Shown here in pieces: positions 1 to 9,718 of a stretch of DNA of 12,624 nucleotides. This DNA comes from a bacterium (GTDB lineage Bacteria; Actinomycetota; Thermoleophilia; Solirubrobacterales; 70-9): assembly GCA_002919115.1 (NCBI GenBank), contig PKER01000036.1, positions 1-12,624 on the forward strand, read 5' to 3'. How positions within the stretch are numbered: the first letter of the stretch is position 1; the number at the start of each line of letters is the position of its first letter. Under the pieces are notes generated by a model that searched no databases, had not been told where the DNA came from, and saw only the letters and a list, made by a program, of their open reading frames with translations. A program made the translations under genes and the position numbers.

Positions 1-36
1 GGCGAGCGCGCGGCCCCGCCGGACGCCGCCCCGTGA
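1..36 (+). CDS. Possible 3' end of an upstream gene
   Basis: The first 11 codons read open in frame 1 (GERAAPPDAAP) and end at a TGA at 34-36. All third positions are G or C, which fits the coding style of the neighbours but is weak support in DNA this GC-rich. If real, it would be the disordered C-terminus of a gene that converges on the hydrolase at 77-1015. Too little is present to assign a family, and it may be non-coding. Confidence 0.2.
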   Translation, partial: GERAAPPDAAP

Positions 37-76
37 CCGGCTCTCCTCGTCCCCTGGGCCGGGAAAGCGGAGCGCG

Positions 77-1015
77 TCAGCCGAGCGGGGCCACCAAGTC
101 CGCGATCGCCTGCGCGACCTCGGCCGGGTGGTCCTCCTGCAGGAAGTGCTTGGCCGGGAGCAGGTACCCGTCGTCCGCGCGCAGCGCGGCGCGCACCGCG
201 TCGTAGCGCTCGCGCCCGAGCACGGGGTCCAGCTCGCCCCAGACCACACGCGTGTGCACGTCGAGGCCGGCGAGGCCCTCGCGCAGGAACCGCTCCTTCT
301 CCTCGGTGAGCTCGAACGAGCGCATGATCCGCAGGAACGCGCGCCCGCGGTCGTGCATCCGCAGCAAGGCGACGTGCGCGTAGACGTCGGAGCGGGGGAC
401 GAGCTCGCGGCGCGCGATCCCCAGCGAGTAGAAGAGCCGCGCGACGTAGAACCGCGGCGTCGCCCGCAGCCACGCCTCGCCCAGCCCGCGTCGCGCGAAC
501 GGCGCCATCGGCCAGGGGCGCCGGAAGCCGGCGACGTCGACGAACGTGTTGAGCGCGGTGATCGACAGCACCCGGTCGGGGTTGCGGATCGCCCACTCGA
601 AGCCGATCGGCCCGCCGATGTCGTGCACGACGAGGTGGCAGCGGTCGATGCCGAGCGCGTCGATCGCCTCGCCGGTCCAGCGGGCGAGGCCCGACCACGA
701 GTAGTCGAAGCCCTCCGGGCGCTCGGCGAGGCCGAGCCCGGGGAAGTCAAAGGCGTTGGCGCGCACGCCCTCGTCGGCGAGCACCGGGATCACCTTGCGG
801 TACAGGAACGAGCTGGTGGGCACGCCGTGCAGGAGGACGACGTCGGCGCCCTCGCCCTGGCGGCGCACGAAGCTCCGCACGCCGCCCGCTTCGAACCACG
901 ATCCCGCCGCCGCGTGCCGGGCGATCGCGTCGTTCACCTCGCGGTCGATCGGCCGCAGCTTCGAGGGGTCGCGCACCGGGCGGTGCGGCATCGGGATCCG
1001 GCGCTCAGCAACCAT
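77..1015 (-). CDS. Alpha/beta hydrolase, haloalkane dehalogenase/epoxide hydrolase-like
   Basis: A 312-residue cytosolic alpha/beta-hydrolase with no signal peptide or membrane segment. The oxyanion-hole motif HGVP is at residues 63-66. The nucleophile elbow HDIGG at 131-135 puts Asp132 as nucleophile, the Asp type used by haloalkane dehalogenases, epoxide hydrolases and fluoroacetate dehalogenases. The probable acid is Asp263 in WGELDP and the catalytic His is His290 in KHFLQEDHP, the typical family ending. A helical cap lies at about 155-235. The halide-holding Trp that normally follows the nucleophile in haloalkane dehalogenases is Ile133 here, so dehalogenation is doubtful and the substrate is unknown. 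The ATG at 1013-1015 gives the full length; Met9 is an alternative start, and neither has a strong Shine-Dalgarno sequence. It is divergent from the pyr operon and probably unrelated to it. Confidence 0.85.
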   Translation of the reverse strand: MVAERRIPMPHRPVRDPSKLRPIDREVNDAIARHAAAGSWFEAGGVRSFVRRQGEGADVVLLHGVPTSSFLYRKVIPVLADEGVRANAFDFPGLGLAERPEGFDYSWSGLARWTGEAIDALGIDRCHLVVHDIGGPIGFEWAIRNPDRVLSITALNTFVDVAGFRRPWPMAPFARRGLGEAWLRATPRFYVARLFYSLGIARRELVPRSDVYAHVALLRMHDRGRAFLRIMRSFELTEEKERFLREGLAGLDVHTRVVWGELDPVLGRERYDAVRAALRADDGYLLPAKHFLQEDHPAEVAQAIADLVAPLG

Positions 1016-1019
1016 GCCC

Positions 1020-1035
1020 CGATCATCGCTGATCG
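1020..1035. repeat. Short perfect inverted repeat in the divergent intergenic region
   Basis: CGATCA, a 4-base spacer TCGC, and TGATCG form a perfect 6-base inverted repeat ending 5 bases upstream of the hydrolase start codon at 1015. It could be an operator half-site pair or a small hairpin in the hydrolase leader. A 6-base repeat can occur by chance, and no known regulator motif is recognised. Confidence 0.3.
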
Positions 1036-1089
1036 TGCGGTCGAATGTCCGCGACGAAACCGCGGCTCGCCATCCGCCCCGGCCGCTGG

Positions 1090-1095
1090 TAGTCT
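1090..1095 (+). promoter_or_regulatory. Candidate -10 box of the pyr operon promoter
   Basis: TAGTCT matches the actinobacterial -10 consensus TANNNT. Transcription would begin near 1102, giving a leader of about 44 bases that holds little besides the PyrR hairpin at 1108-1140. No good -35 box is seen at the expected place (about 1067-1072), so the call rests on the -10 and its position relative to the hairpin. Confidence 0.45.
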
Positions 1096-1107
1096 CGACA
1101 CGTCGGT

Positions 1108-1140
1108 TCCTTTAACCCGGTCCAGCGAGGCCAGGAAGGA
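1108..1140 (+). promoter_or_regulatory. PyrR-binding RNA hairpin overlapping the pyrR ribosome binding site
   Basis: TCCTT (1108-1112) pairs with AAGGA (1136-1140). After a one-sided bulge TAAC (1113-1116), CCGG (1117-1120) pairs with CCAGG (1131-1135) around a bulged A at 1133. The loop UCCAGCGAGG (1121-1130) differs by one base from the conserved PyrR recognition loop UCCAGAGAGG. The 3' arm contains the Shine-Dalgarno sequence AAGGAG (1136-1141) of pyrR, whose TTG start is at 1146. No terminator hairpin or U-tract follows. The layout therefore fits the PyrR-dependent translational repression described in mycobacteria: with UMP or UTP bound, PyrR stabilises the hairpin and hides the ribosome binding site. 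The coupled genes downstream would fall with it. Confidence 0.85.
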
Positions 1141-1145
1141 GCGAG

Positions 1146-1718
1146 TTGAACGAGAAGGTCGTACTCGACCGCGATGACGTGCGCCGTACGCTGGTGCGGA
1201 TCGCGCATGAGATCGTGGAGAACAACCGCGACGCGCAGGCGCTCGCGATCGTAGGCATTCACACGCGCGGAGCGGTCCTCGCCAACCGCCTGCACGCGCT
1301 CGTGGCCGAGCTCGCCGGCACGGAGATCCCCCTCGGCGACCTCGACATCTCCTTCTACCGCGACGATCTGGGCGAGCGCCCGACCGCGCCGGTGGTCCAC
1401 GCCTCACACCTCGACTTCGATCCCGACGACCGCACGGTCGTGCTCGTCGACGACGTCCTGTTCACGGGCCGCACCGTGCGGGCCGCGATCGACGCGCTCT
1501 TCGACTACGGCCGCCCGGCGCGCGTGCAGCTCGCCGTGCTCGCCGACCGCGGCCACCGGGAGCTGCCGATCCGGCCCGACTACGTCGGCAAGAACCTGCC
1601 GACCGCGCGCGGCGAGCGCGTCTTCGTCCGCCTCGAGGAGATCGACGGCGTCGACGAGGTCGCGATCGCCGATGCCGCCGAGCCCGTCCTCACCGGCGGG
1701 GGGAAGGCACCGCGATGA
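1146..1718 (+). CDS. pyrR: PyrR, pyrimidine operon regulatory protein / uracil phosphoribosyltransferase
   Basis: A 190-residue type I phosphoribosyltransferase-fold protein of normal length for PyrR. It binds the pyr mRNA in response to UMP/UTP and usually has uracil phosphoribosyltransferase activity. The PRPP loop VVLVDDVLFTGRT is at 98-110. The PyrR-specific segment LADRGHRELPIRPDYVGKN (132-150) separates it from adenine or orotate phosphoribosyltransferases. The start is TTG at 1146, five bases after the AAGGA arm of the leader hairpin; the first residues NEKVVLDRDDVRRTL align with family N-termini, and no ATG fits as well. Its TGA overlaps the pyrB ATG (ATGA). It is first in the operon and probably represses its own translation through the hairpin at 1108-1140. 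Confidence 0.96.
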   Translation: MNEKVVLDRDDVRRTLVRIAHEIVENNRDAQALAIVGIHTRGAVLANRLHALVAELAGTEIPLGDLDISFYRDDLGERPTAPVVHASHLDFDPDDRTVVLVDDVLFTGRTVRAAIDALFDYGRPARVQLAVLADRGHRELPIRPDYVGKNLPTARGERVFVRLEEIDGVDEVAIADAAEPVLTGGGKAPR

Positions 1719-2686
1719 GGCACCTGCTCTCGATCGCCGACCTGGACCGCGACGAGATCGAGCGGATCATGGAGCTGGCCGACAGCTTCGCCGAGGTCGG
1801 CCGGCGCGACATCAAGAAGGTCCCGACCCTGCGGGGCCGCACGGTCGTCTCCCTCTTCTACGAGTCGAGCACGCGCACCTCGTCCTCGTTCGAGCTCGCC
1901 GTCAAGCGTCTCTCCGCCGACCTCGTCTCGGTGAAGGCCGCGGGCTCGTCGGTCGACAAGGGCGAGTCGCTGCGCGACACGATCGCGACCCTCAGCGCAT
2001 ACGAGCCCGAGGCGATCGTGATCCGCTCGCCGCACGCCGGCGCCGCGCAGCTCGTCGCGCAGTGGACCGACGCCGCGGTCGTGAACGCCGGGGACGGCAA
2101 GCACGAGCACCCCAGCCAGGCGCTGCTCGACGTCTACACGCTCCGCGAGCGCCTGGGCGCGCTCGACGGCAAGCAGGTGTGGATCGTCGGCGACGTGCTG
2201 CACAGCCGCGTCGCCCGCTCCACGGCGCAGGCGTTCACCAAGATGGGCGCCGCCGTCACGCTCTGCGGCCCGCCGCCGCTGATCCCGCGCGCCGCGGCCG
2301 AGGCGCTCGGCTGCGCCGTCACCTACGACCTGTCCGGCCTGGGCGAGGCGGACGTCGTCTACGCCCTGCGCATGCAGCGCGAGCGCATGGCGGAGAGCTT
2401 CGTGCCGTCCCTGCGCGAGTACGTCGCCAACTACCAGATCAACGAGCGCCGCCTCGGCGCCCGCCAGCTGCTCATGCACCCGGGGCCGGTGAACCGCGGC
2501 GTCGAGCTCTCCGACGACGTGATCGAGCACCCCAACTCGCTGATCACCCAGCAGGTCCGCAACGGGCTGTTCGTGCGCATGGCGATCCTCTACGAGCTGC
2601 TCGCCGGCGGCGAGCGCCCGCGGGGCGCGCGCGAGCAGGGGGCGGCCGAGGCCGCGGTCTCGCAACCGATCGGAGAGCCGGCGTGA
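1715..2686 (+). CDS. pyrB: Aspartate carbamoyltransferase catalytic subunit
   Basis: Catalyses carbamoyl phosphate + L-aspartate to N-carbamoyl-L-aspartate, the committed step of pyrimidine synthesis. At 323 residues the length is usual. The carbamoyl-phosphate loop STRTSSSFE is at 52-60. The lysine donated to the neighbouring subunit is K82 in DKGES. HPSQALLD is at 132-139, VGDVLHSRVARS at 158-169, and the aspartate-side loop HPGPVNRG at 255-262. All expected active-site residues are visible. The C-terminal 25 or so residues are Ala/Gly/Arg-rich and probably disordered. The ATG at 1715 overlaps the pyrR stop and has a purine-rich GGGGAAGG upstream. No pyrI regulatory subunit follows, so feedback control probably acts through PyrR and CarB. 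Its stop overlaps the pyrC GTG. Confidence 0.97.
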   Translation: MRHLLSIADLDRDEIERIMELADSFAEVGRRDIKKVPTLRGRTVVSLFYESSTRTSSSFELAVKRLSADLVSVKAAGSSVDKGESLRDTIATLSAYEPEAIVIRSPHAGAAQLVAQWTDAAVVNAGDGKHEHPSQALLDVYTLRERLGALDGKQVWIVGDVLHSRVARSTAQAFTKMGAAVTLCGPPPLIPRAAAEALGCAVTYDLSGLGEADVVYALRMQRERMAESFVPSLREYVANYQINERRLGARQLLMHPGPVNRGVELSDDVIEHPNSLITQQVRNGLFVRMAILYELLAGGERPRGAREQGAAEAAVSQPIGEPA

Positions 2687-4035
2687 GGCGCATCGCGAGC
2701 CTCGACTGGCGCGCCTCCGGCTCCGCGCCGGAGCCCGTGATCGTGCGCGGCGCGCGCGTGCTCGACCCGCGCGCCGGCATCGACGCGCCGCACGACATCG
2801 TCGTGCGCGAGGGCGAGATCGCCGAGCTCGCCGCGCCGGGCTCCGCCGAGCTCGAGGGGGCGGAGGTGATCGAGGCCGAGGGCCTCGTCGCCGTGCCCGC
2901 CTTCTTCGACCCGCACGTGCACCTGCGCGTCCCGGGCCGCGAGGACAAGGAGGACATCGAGACCGGCACCCGCGCCGCGGCGGCGGGCGGTTACTGCGGG
3001 ATCATCGCGATGGCGAACACGAACCCGCCCGTGGACACCCCGGGCGCGATCGACTCGCTGCGCGAGCGCGCCCGCCTCGACGCCTCCGTCCCGGTCGGCT
3101 TCGTCGCCACGGTCACCCGCGGGATGCGCGGCGAGGAGCTCACGGACATGACCGAGCTCGCCGCGGCCGGCGCCGTGGGCTTCTCCGACGACGGCCTGCC
3201 GATCCGCAGCGCACGCGTGATGCGCAGGGCGCTCCAGTACCAGGCGATCGCCGGGCTGCAGATCGCGCTCCACGAGGAGGACCCCGAGCTCTCGGGCAGC
3301 GGCGTCATGCACGAGGGCGAGGTCTCGGCCGCGGTCGGCATGGCGGGGATCCCGTCGGTCTCGGAGACGGTGATGATCCTGCGCGACGCCGCGCTCGCCG
3401 GGTACGAGCAGGCGCGCATCCACGTGCAGCACCTCTCGGCCGCCGAGTCGGTGGAGGCGGTGGCGCGCGCCAAGGAGGCGGGAGTGCGGATCACCTGCGA
3501 GGCGACGCCCCACCACCTCACGCTCACCGACGAGGCCGTCCGCAGCCTCGACGCCCGGTTCAAGATGAACCCGCCGCTGCGCACCGAGGCCGACCGCCAG
3601 GCGCTGATCGAGGGGCTGCGCTCGGGCGTGATCGACTGCATCGCCACCGACCACGCCCCGCACACTCGCCAGGAGAAGGAGGTGCCCTTCGAGCAGGCGG
3701 CGATGGGCGTCACCGGCCTGGAGACCGCCTTCGCCGTGCTCTACACCGACCTGGTGCTGCCCGGCGTCCTGCCGCTCGAGCTGATCGTCGAGCGCCTCGG
3801 CGCGGGCGCTGCGGCCTTCGGCTTCGAGCCCCCGGCGCTCAAGCCCGGCAGCGAGGCGAACCTGACCCTGCTCGACCTCGAGCGCACCTGGGAGGCGGGC
3901 GCCGACGGCTGGGAGAGCCGCTCGGTGAACTCGTTCGCCGCCGGGCGCGAGCTCACCGGCCGGGTGCTGGTCACGATCGCCGGCGGCGAGGTCGCCTACC
4001 GGCAGCGCAGCTTCGCGATGGGGGTCGCCCAGTGA
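2683..4035 (+). CDS. pyrC: Dihydroorotase, class I
   Basis: Converts N-carbamoyl-L-aspartate reversibly to L-dihydroorotate. It is a 450-residue amidohydrolase with a beta-sandwich around a metal-binding barrel. Metal ligands are visible: H78 and H80 in FFDPHVHLR, D170 in FSDDG (the Asp position used by class I enzymes), H198 in ALHEED, H250 in VQHLS, and D323 in ATDHAPH. The substrate-binding NTNPP segment is at 112-116. The GTG at 2683 overlaps the pyrB stop as GTGA with GGAGAG just upstream. The frame stays open far into pyrB, but that part is Arg/Ala-rich with no homology and is not coding. In several bacteria class I dihydroorotase forms a complex with PyrB; the adjacent coupled genes permit that here, but the sequence does not show it. 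Confidence 0.96.
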   Translation: MRRIASLDWRASGSAPEPVIVRGARVLDPRAGIDAPHDIVVREGEIAELAAPGSAELEGAEVIEAEGLVAVPAFFDPHVHLRVPGREDKEDIETGTRAAAAGGYCGIIAMANTNPPVDTPGAIDSLRERARLDASVPVGFVATVTRGMRGEELTDMTELAAAGAVGFSDDGLPIRSARVMRRALQYQAIAGLQIALHEEDPELSGSGVMHEGEVSAAVGMAGIPSVSETVMILRDAALAGYEQARIHVQHLSAAESVEAVARAKEAGVRITCEATPHHLTLTDEAVRSLDARFKMNPPLRTEADRQALIEGLRSGVIDCIATDHAPHTRQEKEVPFEQAAMGVTGLETAFAVLYTDLVLPGVLPLELIVERLGAGAAAFGFEPPALKPGSEANLTLLDLERTWEAGADGWESRSVNSFAAGRELTGRVLVTIAGGEVAYRQRSFAMGVAQ

Positions 4036-4613
4036 GCGCGGCCAGGCTGGAGCGCGAGCGGGCGGCGCTCGTGATCGTGGACGTGCAGGAGGCCTTCGCC
4101 AAGGCCGTGCCCCGCTACGGGCTCGTCGTGCGCGCCGCGGCGACGCTGGCGCGGGGCGCGGCGGCGCTGGGCGTGCCCGTGATCGTCACCGAGCAGTACC
4201 CGAAGGGCCTGGGGCGCACCGACCCCGCGGTCGCGGCCGCGCTGCCCGACGGGGTGGAGCCGCTCGAGAAGGTCGAGTTCTCCGCGGCCGGCGCGCCCGG
4301 GTTCGACCTCGCGGGCCGCGACCAGGTCCTGCTCTGCGGGATCGAGGCGCACGTCTGCGTCGCCCAGACCGCCCTTGAGCTGCTCGAGCGCGGCGTCGCC
4401 GTTCACGTCGCCGCCGACGCGGTCGCCTCGCGCAGCGCGGAGAACGAGGCGATCGGCCTGCGCCGGACCGAGCGCGCCGGCGCGGTCCCCACCAGCGTCG
4501 AGACGGCGCTGTTCGAGCTGCTCGGGCGCGCCGGCACGGACGAGTTCAAGGCCGTCCAGCGCCTGATCCTCGAGTACGCGCCCAACCCGGCCTCGAACGG
4601 GGGCGCCGCATGA
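4032..4613 (+). CDS. ISOC-type cysteine hydrolase (isochorismatase fold) inside the pyr operon
   Basis: A 193-residue cytosolic protein of the isochorismatase-like hydrolase superfamily. The Asp-Lys-Cys triad is in place: D17 in VIVDVQE, K80 in LEKVEFS and C109 in GIEAHVCV. The segment TEQYPKGLG (53-61), followed by HVCVAQTALELLERG, VASRS (131-135) and the ending FKAVQRLI (172-179), matches the ISOC1/ISOC2 branch rather than nicotinamidase or RutB. Substrates in that branch are not established. The gene overlaps pyrC by GTGA and carA by ATGA, so it is made with the pathway enzymes, in the slot where mycobacteria carry an unrelated membrane protein gene (Rv1382). It might hydrolyse a carbamoyl-type by-product or a damaged intermediate, or might be an amidase of nicotinamide metabolism. 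The fold is certain, the role is not. Confidence 0.88.
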   Translation: MSAARLERERAALVIVDVQEAFAKAVPRYGLVVRAAATLARGAAALGVPVIVTEQYPKGLGRTDPAVAAALPDGVEPLEKVEFSAAGAPGFDLAGRDQVLLCGIEAHVCVAQTALELLERGVAVHVAADAVASRSAENEAIGLRRTERAGAVPTSVETALFELLGRAGTDEFKAVQRLILEYAPNPASNGGAA

Positions 4614-5743
4614 GGGGCTACGTGCTGCTCGAGGACGGGACGCGCCTGGAGGGCGAGCTCTGCGGAGCGGGCCCCGAGCAGGGCACCGACGCGGTCACCG
4701 GGGAGGTCGTCTTCAACACGGCGATGACCGGCTACCAGGAGGCGATGAGCGACCCCTCGTACTCGGGCCAGATCATCACCTTCACCTACCCGATGATCGG
4801 CAACTACGGCGTCGCCGAGGCGGCCATGGAGTCCGACCGCATCCACGCCCGGGCCGCGATCATGCGCGACGCGCGCAACTCGACCGACGCCGCGGCCGCG
4901 GAGGGCGGCTGGCTCGACTGGCTGCGCGAAGGTGGCGTGATGGCGATCACCGGCGTCGACACGCGCGCCCTCGTGCGCCACATCCGCGACAAGGGCGCGA
5001 TGCGGGGCGGCGTCTTCGCCGAGACGGTCAGCGAGGCGCAGGCGCGCGAGCGGATCGCCGCGGAACCGGCGATGACCGGGGCCGACCTCGCCAGCAAGGT
5101 GACCCTGAGCGAGCCGCTCGAGCTCCCCGGGCAGGGGCCGCGCATCGTCGCGCTCGACACCGGCATCAAGCGCTCGATCATCGAGCAGTTCCGCGCCCGC
5201 GACGCGCACCTCACGCTGCTGCCCTGCACGTCCTCGGCCGACGAGGTGCTCGCGCGCGACCCCGACCTCGTCTTCTTGGCGTGCGGGCCCGGCGACCCGG
5301 CGGCGCTCGACTACATCGTGGGCACCGTTCGCGAGCTGGTCGGGCGCAAGCCCGTGATCGGCATCTGCCTGGGCCACCAGCTGCTCTGCAGGGCGGTCGG
5401 CCTGGACACCTTCAAGCTGCCCTTCGGCCACCGCGGCGCCAACCACCCGGTCAAGGACCTGGAGAGCGGGCGCATCGACATCACCTCGCAGAACCACGGC
5501 TTCGCGGTGCGCCCGCCGGACGGCGGCGAGCGCGTCGAGTCCGACGAGCCGGTGCGCTGGGAGACCGACTTCGGCGCGGCCGAGCTCACCCACGTGAACC
5601 TGTACGACCGCACCGTGGAGGGCCTGCGCCTGCGCGACGTGCCCGGCCGCACGTTCCAGTACCACCCCGAGGCCGGCCCGGGCCCGCACGACGCGCGGCA
5701 CCTGTTCGACGAGTTCCTGCGGCTCGCGGAGGAGGCGAGCTGA
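4610..5743 (+). CDS. carA: Carbamoyl-phosphate synthase small (glutaminase) subunit
   Basis: Hydrolyses glutamine and channels ammonia to CarB. It is 377 residues long, the usual size. The N-terminal CPSase small-subunit domain (about 1-150) carries VFNTAMTGYQEAMSDPSYSG (34-53) and ITGVDTRALVRHIR (113-126). The class I glutamine amidotransferase domain (about 177-370) has the nucleophile C253 in GICLGHQ, preceded by the ACGPGDP oxyanion region (224-230), with H352 and E354 in YHPEA completing the triad. SQNHGFAV is at 293-300. Nothing essential is missing. The ATG at 4610 overlaps the hydrolase stop (ATGA). carB starts 4 bases after the carA stop, the only non-overlapping junction in the operon, and GGAGG near 5729-5735 serves as its ribosome binding site. 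Confidence 0.97.
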   Translation: MRGYVLLEDGTRLEGELCGAGPEQGTDAVTGEVVFNTAMTGYQEAMSDPSYSGQIITFTYPMIGNYGVAEAAMESDRIHARAAIMRDARNSTDAAAAEGGWLDWLREGGVMAITGVDTRALVRHIRDKGAMRGGVFAETVSEAQARERIAAEPAMTGADLASKVTLSEPLELPGQGPRIVALDTGIKRSIIEQFRARDAHLTLLPCTSSADEVLARDPDLVFLACGPGDPAALDYIVGTVRELVGRKPVIGICLGHQLLCRAVGLDTFKLPFGHRGANHPVKDLESGRIDITSQNHGFAVRPPDGGERVESDEPVRWETDFGAAELTHVNLYDRTVEGLRLRDVPGRTFQYHPEAGPGPHDARHLFDEFLRLAEEAS

Positions 5744-5747
5744 ACCG

Positions 5748-8869
<3,122 letters not shown>

Positions 8870-8873
<4 letters not shown>

Positions 8874-9718
8874 GCGACCGGGTCCAGGCCCCGCTCGGGG
8901 CGCGCGACTGCGAGGTCACCGACCGCCGCGCCACGGGCGGCTACGTGATCGTCTCGGCGCTGGACGCCGAGGGCCCGGATCCCAAGCCCGGGCAGTTCTA
9001 CATGCTCTCCGCGGACGGCTGGGGCACGCACGGGGGGCGCCCGTTCCTGCCCCGGGCCTTCTCGGTAGCCGACGCCGAGCGCGCCGACCGCGGTGTGCGC
9101 CTGGACTTCCTGATCGACGCCGTCGGGCCCGGGACCAGCGTGCTCGCAGGGCTCGAGCGTGGCGCGCGCCTGCGCGTCACCGGGCCCCTCGGCGTGCCCT
9201 TCTCGCCGCCGCGCGAGCTCAACCCCGACGCCGCGGGCGCGATCCTCGTCGGCGGCGGCGTGGGCATCGCGCCGCTCGCGATGCTGCGCCGCGAACTGGC
9301 CAGGCGCGCGTTCCCGACGCGCACGCTGCTCGGCTTCCGCGACCGCGAGCACTCCGGCGGCCTCGAGCTCTTCCGCTGCCAGGAGGTCGGCCTCGCCAGC
9401 GAGGACGGCCACGCAGGGCACCAGGGCTACGTCACCGACCTGCTGGCGGTGGCGCTCAAGGGCCCGGACGCGCACACGGCCGCCGTCTACGCCTGCGGCC
9501 CGCCCGGGATGCTGGAGGCCGTGCGCGCGCTCTGCGCGGAACGCGGGGCGCCGGTCGAGCTCGCGCTCGAGACGCCGATGGCCTGCGGGTACGGAGCCTG
9601 TTTCGGTTGCGCCGTGCCGCTCGCCGACGGCGGGTACATGCGCCTCTGCGTCGAGGGCCCCGTGGTGCGCGGCGACCGGATCGCCACCGCGATCGTCGAG
9701 GGGGCGGGGCACCGGTGA
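8870..9718 (+). CDS. pyrK: Dihydroorotate dehydrogenase B, electron-transfer subunit
   Basis: Carries electrons from the FMN of PyrD through a [2Fe-2S] cluster and FAD to NAD+. It is 282 residues long with a ferredoxin-reductase-type layout. The FAD-binding barrel has the signature RPFLPRAFSV (57-66). The NAD-binding lobe starts at VGGGVGIAPLAML (127-139) and contains YACGPPGML (207-215). The C-terminal iron-sulfur loop has cysteines C239, C244, C247 and C260, the spacing typical of PyrK. The motif EDGHAGHQGYVTD (178-190) is also family-like. The TTG start overlaps the carB stop (TTGA), and the same frame stays open upstream only as Arg-rich shadow sequence. pyrD follows with a GTGA overlap, matching the 1:1 subunits of the class 1B heterotetramer. 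It could be a general oxidoreductase subunit, but the pairing with pyrD argues for PyrK. Confidence 0.93.

Noticed and set aside
37..62. A CCGGC/GCCGG pair with a 16-base loop between the upstream end and the hydrolase, considered as a bidirectional terminator
   Set aside because: The stem has only five pairs, the loop is long and there is no U-tract on either strand.
128..1177. A 349-codon plus-strand open frame opposite the hydrolase
   Set aside because: It is low-complexity Arg/Val/His-rich translation with no domain, overlaps the pyr control region and the start of pyrR, and lies opposite a clear alpha/beta hydrolase.
1672..2682. An upstream in-frame extension of pyrC through pyrB, suggesting a fusion protein
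   Set aside because: The extension is Arg/Ala/Pro-rich shadow sequence of pyrB in another frame. The GTG at 2683 with its GTGA overlap and ribosome binding site is the fitting start.
4032..4613. Annotation of the operon hydrolase as nicotinamidase (pncA) or RutB
   Set aside because: The TEQYPKGLG, EAHVCV, VASRS and C-terminal FKAVQRLI features fit the ISOC branch, and the metal-binding Asp/His set typical of PncA is not evident.
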